A stretch of 64,000 bases of DNA, from NCBI RefSeq assembly GCF_933775445.1, contig NW_026089399.1, forward strand, positions 124,001 to 188,000, given 5' to 3'. This document shows, one piece after another, positions 1-11,035 of the stretch (positions are counted from its first letter, which is position 1; the number at the start of each line of letters is the position of its first letter). The stretch comes from Argentina anserina (taxonomy: Eukaryota > Streptophyta > Magnoliopsida > Rosales > Rosaceae). The notes under the pieces are model-generated. The model saw only the letters and a program-made list of their open reading frames with translations, was not told the DNA's origin and ran no database searches. The translations under genes were made by a program, and so were the position numbers.

Positions 1-1092
1 TTTGAAAGACACACACTCCCATACTTGCAAAACTCTCAAATTCAATAGAAACTCGCATCAGAAAGCCTTACAGAAAGATACTCAAACGAGAAATGAAAAG
101 ATACACAATTGGAATCGTAAAGATACGCAAACGATGTAAAGATACTCAGTTTGAAAGAAACACACTCCCACACTTGCAAAACTCTCAAATTCAATAGAAA
201 CTCGCATCAGAAAGCCTTACAGAAAGATACTCAAACGAGAAATGTAAAGATACACAATTGGAATAGTAAAGATACGCAAACGATGTAAAGATACACAATT
301 GGAATAGTAAAGATACGCAAACGATGTAAAGATACTCAGTTTGAAAGAAACACACTCCTACACTTGCAAAACTCTCAAATTCAATAGAAACTCGCATCCG
401 AAAGCCTTACAGAAAGATACTTAAACGAGAAATGAAAAGATACACAATTGGAATAGTAAAGATACGCAAACGATGTAAAGATACTCAGTTTGAAAGAAAC
501 ACACTCCCACACTTGCAAAACTCTCAAATTCAATAGAAACTCGCATCCGAAAGCCTTACAGAAAGATATTCAAACGAGAAATGAAAAGATACACAATTGG
601 AATAGTAAAGATACGCAAACGATGTAAAGATACACAATTGGAACATTAAAGATACACAAACAATGTAAAGATACTCAGTTTGAAAGAAACACACTCCCAC
701 ACTTGCAAAACTCTCAAATTCAATAGAAACCCGCTTCAGAAAGCCTTACAGAAAGAGACTCAAACGAGAAATGAAAAGATACACAATTGGAATAGTAAAG
801 ATACGCAAACGATGTAAAGATACTCAGTTTGAAAGAAACACACTCCCACACTTGCAAAACAGTCAAATACAATAGAAACTCGCATCAGAAGCCTTATAGA
901 AAGATACTCAAACGAGAAATGAAAAGATACACAATTGAAATAGTAAAGATACGCAAAAGATGTAAAGATACACAATTGGAATAGTAAAGATACGCAAACG
1001 ATGTAAAGATACTCAGTTTGAAAGAAACACACTCCCATACTTTTAAAACTCTCAAATTCAATAGAAACTCGCATCAGAAAGCCTTACAGAAA

Positions 1093-1182
1093 GATACTCA
1101 AACGAGAAATGAAAAGATACACAATTGGAATAGTAAAGATACTCAAACGAGAAATGAAAAGATACACAATTGGAATAGTAAA
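1093..1182 (+). repeat. Local 45-bp tandem duplication inside a monomer
   Basis: The 45-bp segment starting GATACTCAAACGAGAAATG and running through the GATACACAATTGG unit occurs twice in a row, at 1093 and 1138. It uses a different module boundary from the common 41-bp duplication. Confidence 0.85.
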
Positions 1183-2111
1183 GATACGCAAACGATGTAA
1201 AGATACTCAGTTTGAAAGAAACACACTCCCACACTTGCAAAACACTCAAATTCAATAGAAACTCGCATCAGAAAGCCTTACAGATAGATACTTAAACGAG
1301 AAATGAAAAGATACACAATTGGAATAGTAAAGATACGAAAACGATGTAAATATACTCAGTTTGAAAGAAACACACTCCCACACTTGCAAAACTCTCAAAT
1401 ACAATAGAAACTCGCATCAGAAGCCTTACAGAAAGATACTCAAACGAGAAGTGAAAAGATACACAATTGGAATAGTAAAGATACGCAAACGATGTAAAGA
1501 TACACAATTGGAACATTAAAGATACACAAACAATGTAAAGATACTCAGTTTGAAAGAAACACACTCCCACACTTGCAAAACTCTCAAATTCAATAGAAAC
1601 CCGCATCAGAAAGCCTTACAGAAAGATACTCAAACGAGAAATGAAAAGATACACAATTGGAATAGTAAAGATACGCAAACGATGTAAAGATACTCAGTTT
1701 GAAAGAAACACACTCCCACACTTGCAAAACACTCAAATACAATAGAAACTCGCATCAGAAGCCTTACAGAAAGATACTCAAACGAGAAATGAAAAGATAC
1801 ACAATTGGAATAGTAAAGATACGCAAACGATGTAAAGATACACAATTGGAATAGTAAAGATACGCAAACGATGTAAAGATACTCAGTTTGAAAGAAACAC
1901 ACTCCCATACTTTTAAAACTCTCTAATTCAATAGAAACTCGCATCAGAAAGCCTTACAGAAAGATACTCAAACGAGAAATGAAAAGATACACAATTGGAA
2001 TAGTAAAGATACGCAAACGATGTAAAGATACTCAGTTTGAAAGAAACACACTCCCACACTTGCAAAACTCTCAAATTCAATAGAAACTCGCATCCGAAAG
2101 CCTTACAGAAA

Positions 2112-2246
2112 GATACTCAAACGAGAAATGAAAAGATACACAATTGGAATAGTAAAGATACTCAAACGAGAAATGAAAAGATACACAATTGGAATAGTAA
2201 AGATACTCAAACGAGAAATGAAAAGATACACAATTGGAATAGTAAA
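2112..2246 (+). repeat. Local 45-bp tandem triplication inside a monomer
   Basis: Three consecutive copies of the same 45-bp segment start at 2112, 2157 and 2202. This is a further step of the duplication seen at 1093-1182. Confidence 0.85.
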
Positions 2247-3535
2247 GATACGCAAACGATGTAAAGATACACAATTGGAATATTAAAGATACACAAACAA
2301 TGTAAAGATACTCAGTTTGAAAGAAACACACTCCCACACTTGCAAAACTCTTAAATTCAATAGAAACTCGCATCAGAAGCCTTACAGAAAGATACTCAAA
2401 CGAGAAATGAAAAGATACACAATTGGAATAGTAAAGATACGCAAACGATGTAAAGATACTCAGTTTGAAAGAAACACACTCCCACACTTGCAAAACTCTT
2501 AAATTCAATAGAAACTCGCATCAGAAGCCTTACAGAAAGATACTCAAACGAGAAATGAAAAGATACACAATTGGAATAGTAAAGATACGCAAACGATGTA
2601 AAGATACTCAGTTTGAAAGAAACACACTCCCACACTTGCAAAACTCTCAAATTCAATAGAAACACGCATCCGAAAGCCTTACAGAAAGATATTCAAACGA
2701 GAAATGAAAAGATACACAATTGGAATAGTAAAGATACGCAAACGATGTAAAGATACACAATTGGAATAGTAAAGATACACAAACAATGTAAAGATACTCA
2801 GTTTGAAAGAAACACACTCCCACACTTGCAAAACTCTCAAATTCAATAGAAACTCGCATCAGAAAGCCTTACAGAAAGATACTCAAACGAGAAATGAAAA
2901 GATACACAATTGGAATAGTAAAGATACGCAAACGATGTAAAGATACTCAGTTTGAAAGAAACACACTCCCACACTTGCAAAACTCTCAAATACAATAGAA
3001 ACTCGCATCAGAAGCCTTACAGAAAGATACTCAAACGAGAAATGAAAAGATACATAATTGGAATATTAAAGATACACAAACAATGTAAAGATACTCAGTT
3101 TGAAAGAAACACACTCCCACACTTGCAAAACTCTCAAATTCAATAGAAACTCGCATCAGAAAGCCTTACAGAAAGATACTCAAACGAGAAATGAAAAGAT
3201 ACACAATTGGAATAGTAAAGATACGCAAACGATGTAAAGATACTCAGTTTGAAAGAAACACACTCCCACACTTGCAAAACTCTCAAATACAATAGAAACT
3301 CGCATCAGAAGCCTTACAGAAAGATACTCAAACGAGAAATGAAAAGATACACAATTGGAATAGTAAAGATACGCAAACGATGTAAAGATACTCAGTTTGA
3401 AAGAAACACACTCCCACACTTGCAAAACTCTCAAATTCAATAGAAACACGCATCCGAAAGCCTTACAGAAAGATATTCAAACGAAAAATGAAAAGATACA
3501 CAATTGGAATAGTAAAGATACGCAAACGATGTAAA

Positions 3536-3684
3536 GATACTCAGTTTGAAAGAAACACACTCCCACACTTGCAAAACTCTCAAATTCAATAGAAACTCGC
3601 ATCAGAAAGCCTTACAGAAAGATACTCAAACGAGAAATGAAAAGATACACAATTGGAATAGTAAAGATACGCAAACGATGTAAA
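3536..3684 (+). repeat. Reference satellite monomer, 149-nt form
   Basis: One clean copy of the basic unit. A hand count gives 69 A, 28 T, 30 C and 22 G, so the plus strand is strongly A-rich (A:T about 2.5:1) with about 35% G+C. The last part consists of three related short units of about 23, 22 and 19 bp, each headed GATAC(T/A/G)CA. The first 20 bases, also headed GATACTCA, look like a fourth member. The middle of about 65 bp does not show this header. Confidence 0.9.
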
Positions 3685-5764
3685 GATACTCAGTTTGAAA
3701 GAAACACACTCCCACACTTGCAAAACTCTCAAATACAATAGAAACTCGCATCAGAAGCCTTACAGAAAGATACTCAAACGAGAAATGAAAAGATACACAA
3801 TTGGAATAGTAAAGATACGCAAACGATGTAAAGATACTCAGTTTGAAAGAAACACACTCCCACACTTGCAAAACTCTCAAATTCAATAGAAACTCGCGTC
3901 AGAAAGCCTTACAGAAAGATACTCATACGAGAAATGAAAAGATACACAATTGGAATCGTAAAGATACGCAAACGATGTAAAGATACTCAGTTTAAAAGAA
4001 ACACACTCCCATACTTTTAAAACTCTCAAATTCAATAGAAACTCGCATCAGAAACCCTTACAGAAAGATATTCAAACGAGAAATGAAAAGATACACAATT
4101 GGAATTGTAAAGATACGCAAACGATGTAAAGATACTCAGTTTGAAAGAAACACACTCCCACACTTGCAAAACTCTCAAATTCAATAGAAACTCGCATCAG
4201 AAGCCTTACAGAAAGATACTCATACGAGAAATGAAAAGATACACAATTGGAATCGTAAAGATACGCAAACGATGTAAAGATACTCAGTTTAAAAGAAACA
4301 CACTCCCATACTTTTAAAACTCTCAAATTCAATAGAAACTCGCATCAGAAACCCTTACAGAAAGATATTCAAACGAGAAATGAAAAGATACACAATTGGA
4401 ATTGTAAAGATACGCAAACGATGTAAAGATACTCAGTTTGAAAGAAACACACTCCCACACTTGCAAAACTCTCAAATTCAATAGAAACTCGCATCAGAAG
4501 CCTTACAGAAAGATACTCAAACGAGAAATGAAAAGATACACAATTGGAATAGTAAAGATACGCAAACGATTTAAAGATACTCAGTTTGAAAGAAACACAC
4601 TCCCACACCTGCAAAACTCTCAAATTCAATAGAAACTCGCGTCAGAAAGCCTTACAGAAAGATACTCATACGAGAAATGAAAAGATACACAATTGGAATC
4701 GTAAAGATACGCAAACGATGTAAAGATACTCAGTTTAAAAGAAACACACTCCCATACTTTTAAAACTCTCATATTCAATAGAAACTCGCATCAGAAACCC
4801 TTACAGAAAGATATTCAAACGAGAAATGAAAAGATACACAATTGGAATAGTAAAGATACGCAAACGATGTAAAGATACTCAGTTTGAAAGAAACACACTC
4901 CCACACTTGCAAAACTCTCAAATTCAATAGAAACTCGCATCAGAAGCCTTACAGAAAGATACTCAAACGAGAAATGAAAAGATACACAATTGGAATAGTA
5001 AAGATACGCAAACGATGTAAAGATACACAATTGGAATAGTAAAGAAACGCAAACGATTTAAAGATACTCAGTTTGAAAGAAACACACTCCCACACCTGCA
5101 AAACTCTCAAATTCAATAGAAACTCGCGTCAGAAAGCCTTACATAAAGATACTCATACGAGAAATGAAAAGATAAACAATTGGAATCGTAAAGATACGCA
5201 AACGATGTAAAGATACTCAGTTTAAAAGAAACACACTCCCATACTTTTAAAACTCTCAAATTCAATAGAAACTCGCATCAGAAAGCTTTACAGAAAGATA
5301 CTCAAACGAGAAATGAAAAGATACACAATTGGAATAGTAAAGATACGCAAACAATGTAAAGATACACAATTGGAATAGTAAAGATACGCAAACGATGTAA
5401 AGAAACACACTCCCACACTTGCAAAACTGTTAAATTCAATAGAAACTCGCATCTGAAAGCCTTACAGAAAGATATTCAAATGAGAAATGAAAAGATACAC
5501 AATTGGAATAGTAAAGATACGAAAACGATGTAAATATACTAAGTTTGAAAGAAACACACTCCCACACTTGCAAAACTCTCAAATTCAATAGACACACACT
5601 CCCATACTTGCAAAACTCTCAAATTCAATAGAAACTCGCATCAGAAAGCTTTACAGAAAGAAACTCAAACGAGAAATGAAAAGATACACAATTGGAATAG
5701 TAAAGATACGCAAACAATGTAAAGATACACAATTGGAATAGTAAAGATACGCAAACGATGTAAA

Positions 5765-8651
5765 GAAACACACTCCCACACTTGCAAAACTGTTAAATTC
5801 AATAGAAACTCGCATCTGAAAGCCTTACAGAAAGATATTCAAACGAGAAATGAAAAGATACACAATTGGAATAGTAAAGATACGAAAACGATGTAAATAT
5901 ACTAAGTTTGAAACAAACACACTCCCACACTTGCAAAACTCTCAAATTCAATAGACACTCGCATCAGAAGCCTCACAGAAAGATACTCAAACGAGAAATG
6001 AAAAGATACACAATTGGAGTAGTAAAGATACGCAAAAGATGTAAAGATACAGAATTGGAATAGTAAAGATACGCAAACGATGTAAAGATACTCAGTTTGA
6101 AAGAAACACACTCCCACACTTGCAAAACTCTCAAATTCAATAGAAACTCGCATCCGAAAGCCTTACAGAAAGATACTCAAACGAGAAATGAAAAGATACA
6201 CAATTGGAATAGTAAAGTTACGCAAACGATGTAAAGATACACAATTGGAATAGTAAAGATACGCAAACGATGTAAAGATACTCAGTTTGAAAGAAACACA
6301 CTCCCACACTTGCAAAACTCTCAAATTCAATAGAAACTCGCATCAGAAAGCCTTACAGAAAGATACTCTAACGAGAAATGAAAAGATACACAATTGGAAT
6401 AGTAAAGATATGCAAACGATGTAAAGATACTCAGTTTGAAAGAAACACACTCCCACACTTGCAAAACTCTCAAATTCAATAGAAACTCGCATCAGAAGCC
6501 TTACAGAAAGATACTCAAACGAGAAATGAAAAGATACACAATTGGAATAGTAAAGATACGCAAACGATGTAAAGATACTCAGTTTGAAAGAAACACACTC
6601 CCATACTTGCAAAACTCTCAAATTCAATAGAAACTCGCATCAGAAAGCCTTACAGAAAGATACTCATACGAGAAATGAAAGGATACACAATTGGAATAGT
6701 AAAGATACGCAAACGATGTAAAGATACTCAGTTTGAAAGAAACACACTCGCACACTTGCAAAACTCTTAAATTCAATAGAAACTCGCATCCGAAAGCCTT
6801 ACAGAAAGATATTCAAACGAGAAATGAAAAGATACACAATTGGAATAGTAAAGATAAGCAAACGATGTAAAGATACTCAGTTTGAAAGAAACACACTCCC
6901 ACACTTGCAAAACTATCAAATACAATAGAAACTCGCATCAGAAGCCTTACAGAAAGATACTCAAACGAGAAATGAAAAGATACACAATTGGAATAGTAAA
7001 GATACGCAAACGATGTAAAGATAATCAGTTTGAAAGAAACACACTCCCACACTTGCAAAACTCTCATCAGAAGCCTCACAGAAAGATACTCAAACGAGAA
7101 ATGAAAAGATACACAATTGGAGTAGTAAAGATACGCAAAAGATGTAAAGATACAGAATTGGAATAGTAAAGATACGCAAACGATGTAAAGATACTCAGTT
7201 TGAAAGAAACACACTCCCACACTTGCAAAACTCTCAAATTCAATAGAAACTCGCATCCGAAAGCCTTACAGAAAGATACTCAAACGAGAAATGAAAAGAT
7301 ACACAATTGGAATAGTAAAGTTACGCAAACGATGTAAAGATACACAATTGGAATAGTAAAGATACGCAAACGATGTAAAGATACTCAGTTTGAAAGAAAC
7401 ACACTCCCACACTTGCAAAACTGTTAAATTCAATAGAAACTCGCATCAGAAAGCCTTACAGAAAGATACTCTAACGAGAAATGAAAAGATACACAATTGG
7501 AATAGTAAAGATACGAAAACGATGTAAATATACTAAGTTTGAAAGAAACACACTCCCACACTTGCAAAACTCTCAAATTCAATAGAAACTCGCATCAGAA
7601 GCCTTACAGAAAGATACTCAAACGAGAAATGAAAAGATACACAATTGGAGTAGTAAAGATACGCAAAAGATGTAAAGATACAGAATTGGAATAGTAAAGA
7701 TACGCAAACGATGTAAAGATACTCAGTTTGAAAGAAACACACTCCCACACTTGCAAAACTCTCAAATTCAATAGAAACTCGCATCCGAAAGCCTTACAGA
7801 AAGATACTCAAACGAGAAATGAAAAGATACACAATTGGAATAGTAAAGTTACGCAAACGATGTAAAGATACACAATTGGAATAGTAAAGATACGCAAACG
7901 ATGTAAAGATACTCAGTTTGAAAGAAACACACTCCCACACTTGCAAAACTCTCAAATTCAATAGAAACTCGCATCAGAAAGCCTTACAGAAAGATACTCT
8001 AACGAGAAATGAAAAGATACACAATTGGAATAGTAAAGATATGCAAACGATGTAAAGATACTTAGTTTGAAAGAAACACACTCCCACACTTGCAAAACTC
8101 TCAAATTCAATAGAAACTCGCATCAGAAGCCTTACAGAAAGATACTCAAACGAGAAATGAAAAGATACACAATTGGAATAGTAAAGATACGCAAACGATG
8201 TAAAGATACTCAGTTTGAAAGAAACACACTCCCATACTTGCAAAACTCTCAAATTCAATAGAAACTCGCATCAGAAAGCCTTACAGAAAGATACTCATAC
8301 GAGAAATGAAAAGATACACAATTGGAATAGTAAAGATACGCAAACGATGTAAAGATACTCAGTTTGAAAGAAACACACTCGCACACTTGCAAAACTCTTA
8401 AATTCAATAGAAACTCGCATCCGAAAGCCTTACAGAAAGATATTCAAACGAGAAATGAAAAGATACACAATTGGAATAGTAAAGATAAGCAAACGATGTA
8501 AAGATACTCAGTTTGAAAGAAACACACTCCCACACTTGCAAAACTATCAAATACAATAGAAACTCGCATCAGAAGCCTTACAGAAAGATACTCAAACGAG
8601 AAATGAAAAGATACACAATTGGAATAGTAAAGATACGCAAACGATGTAAAG
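5765..8651 (+). repeat. Large direct repeat in the left array, 1,631-bp offset
   Basis: Roughly 5765-7020 recurs as 7396-8651 at a constant offset of 1,631 bp, sharing private variants. These include ACTAAGTTTGAAA after a GAAAACGATG stretch, GGAGTAGTAAAG followed by CAGAATTGG, and a GTTACGCAAACG form. The spacer 7021-7395 holds a third copy of the GGAGTAG/CAGAATTGG segment (near 7119). Edges are set by eye to within tens of bases. Confidence 0.7.
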
Positions 8652-8836
8652 ATACTCAGTTTGAAAGAAACACATTCCCACACTTGTAAAACTCTCAAAT
8701 ACAATAGAAACTCGCATCAGAAGCCTTACAGAAAGATACTCAAACGAGAAATGAAAAGATACACAATTGGAATAGTAAAGATACGCAAACGATTTAAAGA
8801 TACACAATTGGAATAGTAAAGATACGCAAACGATGT

Positions 8837-8841
8837 AAAGA
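8837..8841 (+). repeat. Target-site copy (AAAGA) left of the Athila element
   Basis: The five satellite bases immediately left of the LTR end TGATAG are AAAGA. Five-bp target duplications are usual for Ty3/gypsy elements. The matching right-hand copy is absent because of a small deletion at the right end. The satellite reading continues in phase across the element, which supports this insertion point. Confidence 0.7.
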
Positions 8842-9916
8842 TGATAGAGCATTCGGTTAGAACGTCTATAAAATACCCTGAAAAACATCATCGTTAGTAT
8901 AGAATAAGCAGGGATCGTTCAGTCCGGGGAATCAAAAGGGCCTCAACACTTATCATGTTATTGGGGGTTTTGAAATTGATTATAAAACTACTACTTAAAA
9001 TAAATCCTAAATTACTTATATACAATTGATCAACCACTCATCACATAACCAAAACACGAATTCTACTCAAGAAACATGTATGACATGCATAGAACAACAT
9101 ATAGGTAGCAAGTATTTTCGATTCTTCTTAAGTCCATTTCAATTCCAATTCTAATTAGAGTCCGAAGCGGTTCATCTAATCGTTAAGACTTCTTAATTAT
9201 TTAGAATCAACGAAGCGTTCAATCCTAAACATATGCTAAAGAGAGTTCAACATAACGAAGCGTCTAGTTAAACAACAAAGTAGCACATAAGTACATTAAG
9301 TCGAATTGGAGACATGTTACACAAGCATGGCGTCACTCATCTTGATTAAACATGCAAATTCCTAGAACTATCACAGCCCTATATAAGTATCCATAATTGA
9401 AACACGAAGCGCATATTCAATCGAAGAACACTTTGGTGAATGAAATCGCAACCTTAGGAGAACCATGGCCTTGGCTTCCTCAAGCATTGATTTAGATGTA
9501 CAAATTCAAGGAATTAAGTGAAATAAAACCTAAATTAATTTCGAAATCCTACTGCCCATAGATCCTACACACGACATAAACACATATTCAAGAGTTCATA
9601 CAATCAAAACATAAAACTAAAGAAGTCTGAATTTATGTTCTTCATATATGAAACCGAAAACAACATTTAAGAATTTATACAATAAATTCGAAAATCTCAT
9701 AAAATAAAAAGAAAGATTACAAGCCATGGATGAATCACACATTTGAAACCTTCTAGGATGAAGCAAGGATGAATTCGGATTTGGAGAGGCAAGAAGATGA
9801 GCACGGCTTGGTGAAGATGGATGAAGTTTTTGGCTTGTAATTTTCTGGATATTTGTGCAGAATTTCGGCTTTGTTTATGAGAGAATGGAGATCCTCAATA
9901 TGATGAGGGACTGCTA

Positions 9917-9924
9917 TATTTATA
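9917..9924 (-). promoter_or_regulatory. Putative TATA box in the left LTR
   Basis: In element sense the sequence reads CTCTATAAATATAGC, a textbook plant TATA context, with T-rich/C-rich sequence downstream. In this LTR it would drive transcription out of the element into the satellite array to its left. No transcript evidence is available. Confidence 0.45.
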
Positions 9925-10003
9925 GAGGCATGATAAGAGTCTAGGTTACACACGGATTGGGCTGACTGCTTCCTCCCAAAACATACGGCCTCTTCTTCTG
10001 TTC

Positions 10004-10006
<3 letters not shown>

Positions 10007-10035
<29 letters not shown>
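10007..10035. repeat. TA dinucleotide microsatellite in the left LTR
   Basis: An uninterrupted TA run of about 28 bp. The right LTR carries a longer, TG-interrupted version at the same position. Confidence 0.9.
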
Positions 10036-10041
<6 letters not shown>

Positions 10042-11001
10042 CTATCTTCTCTTGATCATCCTATCCTTCACAACCGTGCATTCCTTTCTTTTTAATTTGC
10101 TGCATGGATTATCTTCCTCCTTATCCTTTGTTTGCCGTGTATAGATACTCCATACCCTTATTTGAATTGCATGCATCGCTGGACTCTTTTCTTTTTTTTT
10201 TTCTTCAAACCAAGGCTGCATGGTTTCTTCAATTATCCTCCAATTATTTTGCTGCATGGTTGGTTTCAAATATGAATTGCATTGGGAGAGTTTCACGGCT
10301 ATACTTATCTACCTTAATTCAAGCTGCACGGCATCTTCTTCTCCTATCATCAAGGGCTGAACAACATCCTCATTAAATTATGCCATGCATTATCTTCTCC
10401 ATTATCTTTTCATTCTCACGGATGCTCCTTTATTTCCTCTCATTTTTTCTCTCTTGCATTATCTCTTAATTTAAATCTGAAAATAAGAAAAGAAAATCAA
10501 TAGTAAGAGATAATGTATTTCGAAAATCATGTCATAATCTAGACATTTGTTGTCTTAAAAAGACATATGTAATAGATGAGCTCAACTAGATTAGGAAAGT
10601 TTCTAATTTGCAAAAAGGAAACTTACTAGAATAAGTAAGTTACTTGAACAAGGAAGTTCATTTAGGAAAGTTTCGTAATAAGAGTTTGAGTTCAAGTAGG
10701 ACTTTCCAAAATGGTACATTTCCTAGTCTAACAAGGATTCCTAATGCAAACATGACTTCTCAAGATATCGCCAATGCAACAAACGTAGAAAGATGAAGAC
10801 TCCTAATTCAACTAGGTTTCCTAGTCCTATAAGGATTCCTACTCAAACTAGGACTCTAGACCAATTCTTTGTTTTTAACTCGTTTAAGCACAAAAACACA
10901 TCCATAACCGTCCAAGACTCCTATTGTGACTCAATGACTCGATATTACAACAATAAGGGTTAAGCAAAGTACAAATGGAGGTAAAAACATATTAAGAACG
11001 T

Positions 11002-11014
11002 AGCACAAAGTGCT
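11002..11014. other. Short hairpin at the LTR tip
   Basis: AGCAC-AAA-GTGCT is a perfect 5-bp stem with a 3-nt loop, 7 bp from the LTR end. In the right LTR the same hairpin is cut inside its loop by the terminal deletion. Confidence 0.7.
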
Positions 11015-11021
11015 CCTATCA

Positions 11022-11035
11022 ACTACCTCACACTT
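11022..11035 (-). promoter_or_regulatory. Polypurine tract
   Basis: Directly next to the 3' LTR in element sense is AAGTGTGAGGTAGT, preceded by GCAAAAGCC. A purine-rich AAGTGTG.GG run abutting the LTR is the usual plus-strand primer site of Athila/Tat elements. It is not a pure purine run, which is common in this lineage. Confidence 0.75.

Larger units (their letters stand above)
1..8841. repeat. Satellite array, left block (148/149- and 189/190-bp monomers)
   Basis: Tandem repeat with no gene. A canonical 149-nt monomer is 3536-3684: it starts GATACTCAGTTTGAAAG, continues through the CACACTCCCACACTTGC segment and ends with short units headed GATACTCA, GATACACA and GATACGCA. Many monomers carry a second copy of the 41-bp module that begins GATACACAATTGG, giving 189 or 190 bp. 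The one-base difference (148 versus 149, 189 versus 190) is mostly the A-run in CAGAAGCC versus CAGAAAGCC. This block mixes short and long monomers more than the right block. It has private variants such as CATACTTTTAAAAC (for example near 1036, 1909 and 4012) and several shortened monomers (near 5400, 5590, 5764 and 7060). The numerous small open frames here are by-products of the repeat. The block ends exactly at the retrotransposon insertion. Confidence 0.97.
8842..11021 (-). repeat. Left LTR (3' LTR in element sense), complete, 2,180 bp
   Basis: It begins TGATAG and ends CTATCA on the plus strand, a perfect 6-bp terminal inverted repeat. It matches 21626-23804 nearly throughout. By eye I count about six substitutions (near 8846, 9063, 9115, 9484, 9858 and 10865) plus a shorter TA microsatellite. 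It keeps the last 13 bp that the right LTR has lost. Short open frames inside it, near 9753-9953 and 10042-10376, are shared by both LTRs and show no recognisable product. Confidence 0.95.

Noticed and set aside
1..8841. Dozens of open frames of 60-147 codons on both strands in the left satellite
   Set aside because: They recur with every monomer, follow the monomer length modulo three and have no conserved start or product. They reflect the A-rich/T-rich strand bias.
9753..10376. Open frames of 66-90 codons within the left LTR (and their copies at 22537-23172)
   Set aside because: They lie in LTR sequence on both strands, are identical only because the LTRs are young, and show no domain.
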